Below, piece by piece: positions 23,610-30,639 of a DNA stretch of 33,109 bases. How positions within the stretch are numbered: position 1 is the first letter of the stretch; each line of letters opens with the position of its first letter. Position numbers and translations under genes: made by a program. The notes under the pieces are model-generated. The model did no database searches. It was not told where the DNA came from and saw only the letters and a program-made list of their open reading frames with translations. This stretch comes from an uncultured Bacteroidales bacterium. Its GTDB lineage: Bacteria; Bacteroidota; Bacteroidia; Bacteroidales; Paludibacteraceae. The stretch spans positions 1 through 33,109 of the forward strand of contig CAKVBV010000025.1 in the NCBI GenBank assembly GCA_934725535.1, read 5' to 3'.

Positions 23610-24118
23610 TTTATCTTGCAATATAATATCTCTTGATTGTCCATATATTCCGTTATGATTTCTTCTCGTGCCAAGGTCCGCGGCGGAACGTCATAGTCCA
23701 CAAATATGAAATCCCCCTGCCGAATAGTCATAACCTGACTGACTTGGCGGATAGCCTCGCTGCATGGTATAATCATCTTGTTATCCATCTCCCGCCAATA
23801 GTCATGGTCGGCATCAAGGAATGTACCTACCACCATAGAGTAGTCAAATGCCCATGCCCGCACCGTGTCGGCTTGTGCCAAATAGTCGGCAGCGCATATA
23901 TTCAGCCCATAAGCCACAGCGTCGTAGTAGCGGTGGGCGAACTTGGCTTGAATGTTCTTGCCCAACCTGCTCACGCGCAACACCACGCACGGTGTCGCCT
24001 GTATGCCGCTGCTCCAATCCGGTATGAAGAAAGGCTTGCGGTTGACCAACAGCGATGAGTCTCCCTTCAAAATCATCGTTGTTGTGCCAGTGATATTGCT
24101 AAAACCGATTATCTTCAT
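23606..24118 (-). CDS. degenerate fumarylacetoacetate hydrolase-fold protein
   Basis: A 170-residue protein. The ATG at 24118 is chosen because it gives the family start MKIIG and lies just after a promoter. FFIPDWSSGIQ, VLRVSRLGKNI and FAHRYYDAVAYGLNICAADY follow the pattern of fumarylacetoacetase-family proteins. However, the usual pair of metal-binding Glu residues (in HxExE-like segments) is replaced by IQATPCV, and the following Asp of the DFTARD-like segment is Asn. The chain is also shorter than the usual 200 or more residues. It is therefore probably not an active hydrolase. A gene of this family precedes porU in Porphyromonas gingivalis too, as I recall, which suggests a conserved link to type IX secretion. 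It is coupled to porU by a 4-base ATGA overlap. Confidence 0.75.
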   Translation of the reverse strand: MKIIGFSNITGTTTMILKGDSSLLVNRKPFFIPDWSSGIQATPCVVLRVSRLGKNIQAKFAHRYYDAVAYGLNICAADYLAQADTVRAWAFDYSMVVGTFLDADHDYWREMDNKMIIPCSEAIRQVSQVMTIRQGDFIFVDYDVPPRTLAREEIITEYMDNQEILYCKIK

Positions 24119-24126
24119 TTGGGCGG

Positions 24127-24158
24127 CAAAGTTACGGAAAAAACCGCAAACTTGCAAG
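24127..24158 (-). promoter_or_regulatory. proximal promoter of the porU operon with palindromic operator
   Basis: On the - strand, CTTG (24158-24155), 20 bases and TAACTTTG (24134-24127) match the Bacteroidota consensus. The expected start point (about 24120) is almost at the ATG (24118), so the mRNA would be nearly leaderless. A perfect 12-base palindrome, AACTTGCAAGTT (24149-24160), covers the -33 element and is flanked by ACCG and CGGT, suggesting a repressor site. Confidence 0.6.
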
Positions 24159-24638
24159 TTCGGTATAAAAAAGGAAATCGTTTCTTAACGGCAGGTATAT
24201 TCCGTAAAGGTATAGCAAGCACCATACACTTGCTGCCCGTTTATTATCCTCTCCTTGCCTATACACAAACACGGATACAACCCAAAACTCAATGCGCTAA
24301 AAACACATCATACCACTCACACTACTTTCTAAATCAGTCTCACATACAACCTCCTTTTCTTTTCAAATCTACTACAAAGATAATACAAAAACGGCGAAAA
24401 TCCAAATTTATTTTCGTTTTTTCGCCAAAATGGTGCATTTTGCATTTTTGCCTTGTAAGCCGCTGAATATCAATACCAAAAAATCTTCATTTTTTCAGTG
24501 GTTTCTATGCACTTTTCCCCCAGCGGTCGTTTTAATAAAAGTTGTATTTCAATTCATATGTGAGGGCTCCATCGAATGCCGATATGTCTCCATGAAAAAC
24601 CATTAAAAACATTATCGAGTATAAGACTCCGTTAATTA
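24159..24638. other. 480-base intergenic region between the porU operon and the IS110 region
   Basis: The region is AT-rich and has no convincing gene; an open frame at 24119-24466 on the + strand lacks any protein-like character. It contains a distal promoter for the porU operon (24375-24406) with an inverted repeat. Nothing else is recognised. Confidence 0.65.
24375..24406 (-). promoter_or_regulatory. possible distal promoter of the porU operon
   Basis: On the - strand, TTTG (24406-24403), 20 bases and TATCTTTG (24382-24375) fit the consensus exactly. An inverted repeat, GGCGAAAA (24393-24400) and TTTTCGCC (24419-24426), overlaps its -33 end. Transcripts from here would have a leader of about 250 bases before the fumarylacetoacetase-like gene. 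Confidence 0.5.
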
Positions 24639-24765
24639 CTTTACCTTTGCAGCGTGAAAGGAGAAGTATCAAAAATTAAGATGAGGAGTCAATAAGAATA
24701 TGTGGATAAAGATGTCGCAAGGATGTCTTTTTAGTCGGAAGACTTGCAGGAAAAAGCGTTAATTT
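24639..24765 (+). repeat. tandem direct repeat before the IS110 element, copy 1
   Basis: Bases 24639-24699 are identical to 24769-24829, and 24733-24765 are identical to 24865-24897; the part between has diverged. The copy starts with TTACCTTTG, a Bacteroidota -7 box, but has no well-spaced -33 element. It contains a minimal four-codon reading frame, ATGAGGAGTCAATAA. Confidence 0.85.
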
Positions 24766-24768
24766 ATG

Positions 24769-24897
24769 CTTTACCTTTGCAGCGTGAAAGGAGAAGTATC
24801 AAAAATTAAGATGAGGAGTCAATAAGAATGTGAGGATAAAGATACCCACAAAGGCGTTATAAAAAGTCGGAAGACTTGCAGGAAAAAGCGTTAATTT
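24769..24897 (+). repeat. tandem direct repeat before the IS110 element, copy 2
   Basis: This is the second copy of the unit starting at 24639, at an offset of 130-132 bases. Its end (CTTGCAGG to GCGTTAATTT) supplies the -33 element of the promoter at 24875-24906. A third, short and diverged copy of the start (TACCTTTG followed by AAAAAGGAGAA) begins at 24899. Confidence 0.85.
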
Positions 24898-24906
24898 GTA
24901 CCTTTG
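24875..24906 (+). promoter_or_regulatory. promoter of the IS110 leader RNA and transposase
   Basis: CTTG (24875-24878), a 20-base spacer and TACCTTTG (24899-24906) match the Bacteroidota consensus. The expected start, about 24913, is directly before the first base-paired position (24916) of the structured leader. In repeat copy 2 the same boxes are 25 bases apart, so only this copy has good spacing. Confidence 0.65.
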
Positions 24907-24912
24907 TTGTAA

Positions 24913-25076
24913 AAAGGAGAATTAACCTCCGGAAGGTTACACTATGCTAATTGTTAAGTTCTGAACTTAATCACGGTTTCAGTCCCTTCCGGTTAAACCG
25001 GCAAAACCAAATAAAAAGATAGACTCTGAGTCTTAGTAAAGTAGTAGTTCTACTGCGGTTTACAGGTTAATCTCCA
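24913..25076 (+). ncRNA. candidate IS110 bridge RNA
   Basis: The leader folds into a closed structure. GGAGA plus TTAACCT (24916-24928, one bulged A) pairs with AGGTTAATCTCC (25064-25075), enclosing about 135 bases. Inside are the hairpin TTAAGTT/AACTTAA (24954-24970), a stem GGTTT (24975-24979)/AAACC (25004-25008) enclosing CCGGT/ACCGG (24989-25001), the hairpin AGACT/AGTCT (25021-25033), and a small stem at 25043-25054. Size (about 160 bases), position upstream of the transposase and internal loops match the bridge RNAs of IS110 elements such as IS621, which pair with target and donor DNA. It ends about 33 bases before the transposase ATG. Confidence 0.65.
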
Positions 25077-25108
25077 AACGATTTAACATCAAAATCAAGT
25101 GCAAAGTT

Positions 25109-26188
25109 ATGAAAAAGTTTTTGATTGGCATTGACATCTCGAAAGAAAAATTCGATGTGACCGTAATCAAGTCCCTTGGCGAGGGCTTTGAGAGCGAACA
25201 AGTGCACTATGACGTGTACGACAACAAGGTACGCGGATACTCCGCCATGCTCAAAAAACTGACCTCCTTGGGTGTCCGTTGCGAGGACAGCCTGTTCTGT
25301 CTGGAGACAACAGGCGCATACGAGTTGCACCTTTGCGATTACCTGTACGGAAAGGGGTACAATGTATGGCGCGAGTCGGCACTGCAGATAAAGTGGTCGA
25401 TGGGTGTGGCGAAGTCGAAGAACGACAAGGCGGACAGCGAGCGCATTGCCCAATACGCCCTGCGTCATCAGGATGCCGCCGTTCTCTATGCCCCTATGAA
25501 TGAGACATTGCGTACCCTCAAGGCGTTGTCGCTGTACAGAGAACGTCTGGTGGATGAGAAACGTGCCAAAGAAGTAAGCATAAAGGAGATACGGGCGACA
25601 CAGAAGATGAATGAGGACTTGCAATGGGTGCGGACCAACAGCGAGCAGTCTGTCAAGCGGTTGGAGCAAGACATCAAAAAATGCGAGGAGCGTATTATGG
25701 CGGTCATTGAGAGTGACGAGGAGTTGAAAAGGACTTACGGACATATCACGAGCATCAAAGGCATAGGGGCTGTGAATGCGGTATCGATGATTGTGAGTAC
25801 GGGCAACTTCAAGACCATACCGACGGCACGCAAGGCGGCATCATACTACGGCATTGCTCCGTTCTTTGCGCAGTCGGGGAGCAGTGTACACCACAGAAAG
25901 AATGTGTCCAACCTGTCGAACCGCAGGCTGAAAGGGACGCTGACACAGGCTGCGATGTGCGCCAAGAGGTTCAATGAGGACATCAAAGCCTATTATGAAC
26001 GGCTGGTGGCGGCGGGCAAGCCGAGGCGCGTGGCAATCAATGATGTACGGAACAAGTTGGTGAGGATTATGTATGCGTTGGTGATGAACGATTGTGACTA
26101 CGAGCCCAAGCATGAGGAGCATAGAACGGAACGGATGTCCGATGCGTCAGGCAAGAAGATGGTGCATGTAGAATCGTTGTCAGCATGA
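25109..26188 (+). CDS. IS110-family transposase (DEDD/serine recombinase)
   Basis: A 359-residue protein of normal IS110 length. The N-terminal RuvC-like domain has Asp9 (IGIDISKEKFDV), Glu66 (CLETTGAYELHL) and Asp106/Asp109 (SKNDKADSERIA), the DEDD set. A coiled-coil region (about 145-205) is followed by the C-terminal Transposase_20 domain with SIKGIGAVNAVSMI (about 215-228) and the probable nucleophile Ser256 in FFAQSGSSVHHRK. Such enzymes form a complex with the bridge RNA and recombine circular donor DNA into the target. All key residues are present and the frame is intact, so the element may be active. The start ATG lies 33 bases after the structured leader. Confidence 0.95.
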   Translation: MKKFLIGIDISKEKFDVTVIKSLGEGFESEQVHYDVYDNKVRGYSAMLKKLTSLGVRCEDSLFCLETTGAYELHLCDYLYGKGYNVWRESALQIKWSMGVAKSKNDKADSERIAQYALRHQDAAVLYAPMNETLRTLKALSLYRERLVDEKRAKEVSIKEIRATQKMNEDLQWVRTNSEQSVKRLEQDIKKCEERIMAVIESDEELKRTYGHITSIKGIGAVNAVSMIVSTGNFKTIPTARKAASYYGIAPFFAQSGSSVHHRKNVSNLSNRRLKGTLTQAAMCAKRFNEDIKAYYERLVAAGKPRRVAINDVRNKLVRIMYALVMNDCDYEPKHEEHRTERMSDASGKKMVHVESLSA

Positions 26189-26464
26189 CCGCACTCTGAA
26201 TCCGCAAGCGAAAAGGGACATGGATACAACCAATAAGAATTTTACTGACAAAGACATCAAATAAAAGACTATAGCCACCCTTTTATATCGCTCCGCCAGG
26301 GGAGCGCCTTGCGGCAAGGGGGCATGGCTATGCCACCGACGAGCAATAAACAACAAAACAAAAAATATACGTTTTTTATGATGAAACATTTGGAGATAAA
26401 CATAAAAAGCCGTGTAATTAATCATTAATTTGGCAGAGTATTAACCATTAAATAGATAGAAACT
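26189..26464. other. 276-base region between the transposase and floA
   Basis: It contains the right end of the insertion sequence, a compact GC-rich structured segment (26271-26334) and the AT-rich leader of floA (an ATTAACCATTAA motif at 26449). A - strand frame across it (26180-26425) is not protein-like. No promoter with good spacing is seen for floA. Confidence 0.6.
26271..26334. other. compact multi-hairpin GC-rich segment
   Basis: Three adjacent small hairpins can form: CGCTCC/GGAGCG (26289-26306), CCTTG/CAAGG (26307-26319) and GGCAT/ATGCC (26321-26334). Alternatively, ATAGCCA (26271-26277) with TGGCTAT (26325-26331) and CCCTT (26278-26282) with AAGGG (26316-26320) close one nested structure around the first hairpin. 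It could be the right end of the insertion sequence, a terminator-like structure or a separate interspersed repeat. Confidence 0.5.
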
Positions 26465-27439
26465 ATGGACCCGATTACGATTGTTGTGATTGCGATTATC
26501 GTCGTACTGCTGGCGATATTCTTTTACTATGTGCCCTTCATGCTGTGGATAAACGCAGGCGTGAGCGGCGTGCATATCTCGTTGGTGCAGTTGTTCCTGA
26601 TGCGTATCCGCAAAGTGCCGCCTACGAAGATTGTGAACTGCATGATTGAGGCGCACAAAGCCGGACTGACGGATGTGAAACGCGACGGACTGGAGGCGCA
26701 TTACCTGGCAGGCGGACACATAGAGCGCGTGGTGCATGCGCTGGTGAGTGCGAGCAAAGCCAATATCCCGCTGTCGTTCCAAATGGCGACTGCCATTGAC
26801 CTGGCGGGACGTGATGTGTTTGAGGCTGTGCAGATGTCGGTGAACCCGCGTGTGATTGATACGCCGCCCGTGGCAGCCGTGGCAAAAGACGGTATTCAGT
26901 TGATAGCCAAGGCGCGTGTGACGGTGCGTGCGAATATCCATCAGTTGGTGGGCGGTGCCGGTGAGGACACCGTGTTGGCACGTGTGGGTGAAGGCATCGT
27001 GAGTTCGATTGGTTCGGCGGACAGCCACAAGCAGGTGCTGGAGAACCCCGACAGCATATCCAAGTTGGTGCTGTCCAAAGGGTTGGACGCGGGTACGGCA
27101 TTCGAGATACTGAGTATTGATATTGCCGACATTGACGTGGGCAAGAACATCGGTGCGCAGTTGCAGATGGACCAAGCCGAGGCAGACAAGAATATCGCGC
27201 AGGCGAAGGCCGAGGAACGCCGTGCGATGGCGATTGCCAACGAGCAGGAGATGAAAGCGAAGGCTCAGGAGGCGCGTGCGAAAGTGATTGAGGCTGAGGC
27301 ACTTGTGCCACAGGCGATGGCAGAGGCGTTCCGCAACGGGAACCTCGGCATCATGGACTACTACCGCATGCAGAATATCCAAGCCGACACGACGATGCGC
27401 GAGGCGATAGGCAAACCTGCAGAGGGTAAGAAGAAATGA
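26465..27439 (+). CDS. floA: flotillin-like protein FloA
   Basis: A 324-residue protein of the UPF0365/FloA family. One N-terminal membrane hairpin (about residues 4-28, ITIVVIAIIVVLLAIFFYYVPFMLWINA) is followed by the family-specific HISLVQLFLMRIRKVPP, a SPFH-like domain with NPRVIDTPPVAAVAKDGIQLIAKARVTVRAN, and a long charged Ala/Glu coiled coil (about 235-290) for oligomerisation. FloA organises membrane microdomains and affects membrane fluidity. An NfeD-type protein often precedes it in other genomes; here the insertion sequence lies upstream instead. The next gene overlaps the stop by 4 bases. Confidence 0.95.
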   Translation: MDPITIVVIAIIVVLLAIFFYYVPFMLWINAGVSGVHISLVQLFLMRIRKVPPTKIVNCMIEAHKAGLTDVKRDGLEAHYLAGGHIERVVHALVSASKANIPLSFQMATAIDLAGRDVFEAVQMSVNPRVIDTPPVAAVAKDGIQLIAKARVTVRANIHQLVGGAGEDTVLARVGEGIVSSIGSADSHKQVLENPDSISKLVLSKGLDAGTAFEILSIDIADIDVGKNIGAQLQMDQAEADKNIAQAKAEERRAMAIANEQEMKAKAQEARAKVIEAEALVPQAMAEAFRNGNLGIMDYYRMQNIQADTTMREAIGKPAEGKKK

Positions 27440-28236
27440 GCAAGCCGTTTCGGGTAGCCCTGTTGCAGTACCCCATCGCGTGGGCGGACAAGGCAACCAA
27501 CCTGCGCGAGACGAAAGAACGCATTGTCACATTGGCGGGAAAGGCTGATGTGGCATTGCTGCCTGAGATGTTCTCCACGGGTTTCTGTACAGATCGCCCT
27601 GACCTCGCCGAGACCATGGACGGGGAGACAATGAGGACACTGCAGGCGGTTGCTAATCAATATGATATAGCCATCGCGGGGTCGTTTATCTGTCGGGATG
27701 GGGCTGGGCTGAAGAATCGCGGTTTCCTGGTGAGACCGCACACGGAAGTGCAGGTGCAGGACAAGCGGCATCTGTATGCCCATGGTGGAGAAGACAGGTT
27801 CTTTACGGCGGGAGAGACACGGCAAGTATTTGAATACAAGGGCGTTAAGATGCAGATGTTGGTGTGCTACGACCTGCGGTTTCCTGCGTGGGCACGCAAC
27901 CATTCGGGCAGTGATTATGACATCTTGCTGGTCTGTGCCAACTGGCCGGAGATACGTATTCAGTACTGGGATGCGTTGGTAGCAGCGCGAGCCATTGAAA
28001 ATCAATGCTATATCGCGGCAGTGAACCCCGTGGGCGATGATGCGCCGGGGTTGCACTACAACGGACATTCGGTGGCGTACGACACTCGTTTGCAAGCGAT
28101 TGCACAGTTTGATGACGATGAGGAAGGTGTGCGTATTGCGGAGTTTGACATAGACGCGCTACACCATTTCCGTGAGGTATTGCCGCTGTGGAAAGACGTG
28201 GACGTATTTGAAATACGCACAGAAAGAGGGAAATAA
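27436..28236 (+). CDS. nitrilase-family amidase, omega-amidase (YafV)-like
   Basis: A 266-residue protein with the nitrilase catalytic triad: Glu44 (LLPEMFSTGF), Lys110 (QVQDKRHLYAHGGED) and Cys144 (LVCYDLRFPAWARN). The sequence around Lys and Cys is like the YafV/Nit2 group, which hydrolyses alpha-ketoglutaramate or alpha-ketosuccinamate to repair by-products of glutamine and asparagine transamination. The substrate is inferred from this likeness only. The start overlaps floA by 4 bases (ATGA), so they are translationally coupled, although no functional link is obvious. Confidence 0.9.
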   Translation: MSKPFRVALLQYPIAWADKATNLRETKERIVTLAGKADVALLPEMFSTGFCTDRPDLAETMDGETMRTLQAVANQYDIAIAGSFICRDGAGLKNRGFLVRPHTEVQVQDKRHLYAHGGEDRFFTAGETRQVFEYKGVKMQMLVCYDLRFPAWARNHSGSDYDILLVCANWPEIRIQYWDALVAARAIENQCYIAAVNPVGDDAPGLHYNGHSVAYDTRLQAIAQFDDDEEGVRIAEFDIDALHHFREVLPLWKDVDVFEIRTERGK

Positions 28237-28237
28237 A

Positions 28238-28259
28238 CATTAATTACCGCGAATTAACC
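28238..28259. repeat. AT-rich intergenic palindromic motif, copy 3
   Basis: The same 22-base motif as at 18797-18818 with one difference. It begins 2 bases after the amidase stop codon. Confidence 0.65.
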
Positions 28260-28303
28260 ACCGATTTCAGGAGAGGTGTTTGTGGTAATACGAATAGGTA
28301 CAG

Positions 28304-30073
28304 ATGGTTGATTATCAATGGGAAATAACCACCCTTACGCCAGAGCAGCAGGATGCGCAGATGCGGTTGGAACATGACCTGAACATCAGTGCGGCATCGG
28401 CGCGAATGTTGGTGGTACGGGGCATAGAGACTGCCGATGCGGCGCGTGAGTTTGTGCGCCCGTCGCTGGACAGGTTGCATGACCCGATGCTGATGCGCGA
28501 TATGGACAAGGCTGTGGAACGCCTGACACGTGCTGTAGCCGAGGGGGAGAATATCCTGATATACGGGGATTATGATGTGGACGGTACCACGGCGGTGGCG
28601 TTGATGTACCGCTTTCTGCGCCCATTGACTGAGCATATAGATTACTATATACCGGACAGATATACAGAGGGTTATGGCATTTCGTTCCGCGGGATAGATT
28701 ATGCCGAGGAGCACCGGTGCAGTCTGATTATCGCACTGGATTGCGGTATCAAGGCGGTGGATAAAGTGGAGTATGCCAACGGAAAGGGCATTGATTTCAT
28801 CATCTGCGACCACCATACCCCGGGCGATACGCTGCCGCGGGCGGTGGCTGTGTTGAATATGAAACGTGCTGATTGTGCGTATCCTTACAAGGAATTGTCG
28901 GGGTGCGGCGTGGGGTTCAAGTTGGCGCAGGCATACACGCAGCAGCATCACCTGCCGCAAGAGCATTTGGTGCCCTTGCTTCAACTGTTGGCTATGTCCA
29001 TAGCCTCTGATATTGTGCCGATTACAGGTGAAAACCGTATCCTGGCTTACTTTGGCATCCGTCAACTGAACCGCCACCCCTTTGCGGGGCTGACGGCATT
29101 GATGCAGGTGGCGGGCATCGAGCAAGGGCGACTGAATATCAATGACTTGGTATATAAGATAGGTCCCCGCATCAATGCCAGCGGACGTATGAAGTCGGGC
29201 AGCGAGGCGGTGAACCTGCTTATCACTGATGACCTCGCGCAGGCACAACGGCAGGCAAGCGAGATAAACACCTACAATACCGAGCGGCATGACTGCGACA
29301 CCGAGACCACCCGACAAGCCCTTGACATGCTTGCCGCTGACCCCGACAATGCGCAGAAACGCTCCACGGTGGTCTATTCGCCGGAGTGGCACAAGGGTGT
29401 GGTAGGCATTGTGGCATCGCGTCTGACGGAGTGGTATTACCGCCCGACCATTGTGCTGACGGCAGGTGAGAACGGTATTATCTCCGGCTCTGCGCGTTCG
29501 GTAGGAGGCTTTGACATCTACTCTGCCATTGACTCGTGCCGCGACCTGCTGACGAACTTCGGAGGGCATGTGTTCGCTGCGGGGCTGAGCATGGAAGCGA
29601 AGAACCTGCCCGAGTTCCGCCAACGCTTTGAGGAGTATGTACGCACGCATATCCGTGAGGACCAACTGCAACCGACCCTGCATATCGAGGCGGAAATACA
29701 ACTCGCCGACATCGATACGCAGTTCTTCAATATCTTGCGGCACATGGAGCCTTTCGGACCCGGCAACCCACGTCCGATGTTCGTGACACGCCGCCTCATC
29801 AACAACCGCAGTACCCGCGCGGTGGGCAAGAACAACGAGCACCTGCGTCTGGACGTGACAGACCGCACTGCCGCCATCACGGGCATCGCCTTCGGACGTG
29901 CCGACATGGAGATGCACCTGCGCAACGGGCTGCCCGTGGACATCTGTTACGAATTAGACGAGAATACATTTCACAACAAAACGACCATCCAAATGATGGC
30001 TCAAGACATCAAATTATGTTCAACGAACGAGACACCCAAGGTCCCCGCCTCAGGCGTGGCAGTATCGAAGTAG
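28304..30073 (+). CDS. recJ: single-stranded-DNA-specific exonuclease RecJ
   Basis: A 589-residue protein of normal RecJ length. DHH-family motifs are GDYDVDGTTAV (residues 88-98), ALDCGIK (145-150) and CDHHTPGD (168-175), which bind two metal ions. The DHHA1 part includes SGSARSVGGFDIYSAIDSC and NFGGHVFAAGLSM, and the C-terminal OB-like part has EPFGPGNPRPMF. RecJ degrades single-stranded DNA 5' to 3' in recombination and mismatch repair. The last 58 bases overlap tdk in a different frame. The start ATG is preceded by a 67-base gap with the AT-rich motif. Confidence 0.96.
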   Translation: MVDYQWEITTLTPEQQDAQMRLEHDLNISAASARMLVVRGIETADAAREFVRPSLDRLHDPMLMRDMDKAVERLTRAVAEGENILIYGDYDVDGTTAVALMYRFLRPLTEHIDYYIPDRYTEGYGISFRGIDYAEEHRCSLIIALDCGIKAVDKVEYANGKGIDFIICDHHTPGDTLPRAVAVLNMKRADCAYPYKELSGCGVGFKLAQAYTQQHHLPQEHLVPLLQLLAMSIASDIVPITGENRILAYFGIRQLNRHPFAGLTALMQVAGIEQGRLNINDLVYKIGPRINASGRMKSGSEAVNLLITDDLAQAQRQASEINTYNTERHDCDTETTRQALDMLAADPDNAQKRSTVVYSPEWHKGVVGIVASRLTEWYYRPTIVLTAGENGIISGSARSVGGFDIYSAIDSCRDLLTNFGGHVFAAGLSMEAKNLPEFRQRFEEYVRTHIREDQLQPTLHIEAEIQLADIDTQFFNILRHMEPFGPGNPRPMFVTRRLINNRSTRAVGKNNEHLRLDVTDRTAAITGIAFGRADMEMHLRNGLPVDICYELDENTFHNKTTIQMMAQDIKLCSTNETPKVPASGVAVSK

Positions 30074-30615
30074 TGTGCGGCAGTATGTTTTCTGGCAAGA
30101 CCGAAGAACTTATCCGCCGCATGAAACGTGCCCAATTCGCACACCTCAACGTGGAGATATTCAAGCCTGCCATCGATGTGCGCTACAGTGAGGAGGACGT
30201 GGTGAGCCACGACCACAACTCTATCCCGTCCACGCCGGTGGACTCGTCGCAGAATATCCTGCTGCTTGCCAACGATGTGGACGTGGTGGGCATCGACGAA
30301 GCGCAGTTCTTCGACATGGGTATCGTGGACGTGTGCAACGAGTTGGCACGCCGTGGCATACGTGTCATCTGTGCGGGTCTGGATATGGACTTCAAGGGCG
30401 TGCCGTTTGGTCCGATGCCTGCACTGATGGCTATAGCCGACGATGTCTATAAGACCCATGCCATCTGCGTGCGTTGCGGCGACCTCGCGTATGTGAGCCA
30501 CCGCACGGTGAACAGCGACAAACGCGTATTGCTCGGAGAGACAGACAGTTACGAGCCTCTCTGCCGCGCATGCTACGAGAAAGCCATTGCCGCCGAACAG
30601 GCACAGCAGTCCTGA
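30016..30615 (+). CDS. tdk: thymidine kinase (type II)
   Basis: A 199-residue type II thymidine kinase that salvages thymidine to dTMP. The Walker A motif GSMFSGKT is at residues 22-29, the DEAQFF catalytic Glu95 is present, and the four zinc ligands are Cys151, Cys154 (CVRC), Cys183 and Cys186 (CRAC). The start at 30016, inside recJ, gives a short N-terminus with RLRRGSIEVVCGSMF, as in other Bacteroidales. The 58-base overlap with recJ suggests translational coupling. The stop (30613-30615) is in the same frame as the priA start. Confidence 0.96.
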   Translation: MFNERDTQGPRLRRGSIEVVCGSMFSGKTEELIRRMKRAQFAHLNVEIFKPAIDVRYSEEDVVSHDHNSIPSTPVDSSQNILLLANDVDVVGIDEAQFFDMGIVDVCNELARRGIRVICAGLDMDFKGVPFGPMPALMAIADDVYKTHAICVRCGDLAYVSHRTVNSDKRVLLGETDSYEPLCRACYEKAIAAEQAQQS

Positions 30616-30639
30616 CCCATCGCATACATAGACGTCATA

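Larger units (their letters stand above)
24898..26260 (+). mobile_element. IS110-family insertion sequence (approximate ends)
   Basis: The element comprises a structured leader, one DEDD/serine transposase gene and a short right end. The left boundary is set where similarity to the upstream tandem repeat stops (after GCGTTAATTT at 24897). The right boundary is uncertain. IS110 elements usually lack terminal inverted repeats and do not make clear target duplications, so ends cannot be fixed from one copy. CAATAAGAAT occurs in both upstream repeats and at 26231-26240 after the gene, which hints that the repeat flanks both sides. Confidence 0.6.

Noticed and set aside
24119..24466. 115-codon + strand frame in the spacer before the IS110 region
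   Set aside because: It lies over two predicted - strand promoters, in AT-rich DNA with low-complexity Lys/Ser content.
24642..24649. TACCTTTG boxes in repeat copies 1 and 2 as active promoters
   Set aside because: No -33 element at 19-21 bases; in copy 2 the nearest CTTG is 25 bases away. Only the third box has correct spacing.
26180..26425. 81-codon - strand open frame after the transposase
   Set aside because: It crosses the hairpin-rich segment and shows no family likeness or codon pattern of a gene.
28244..29917. 557-codon - strand open frame opposite recJ
   Set aside because: It is a shadow of recJ with no recognisable domains; recJ motifs are intact on the + strand.
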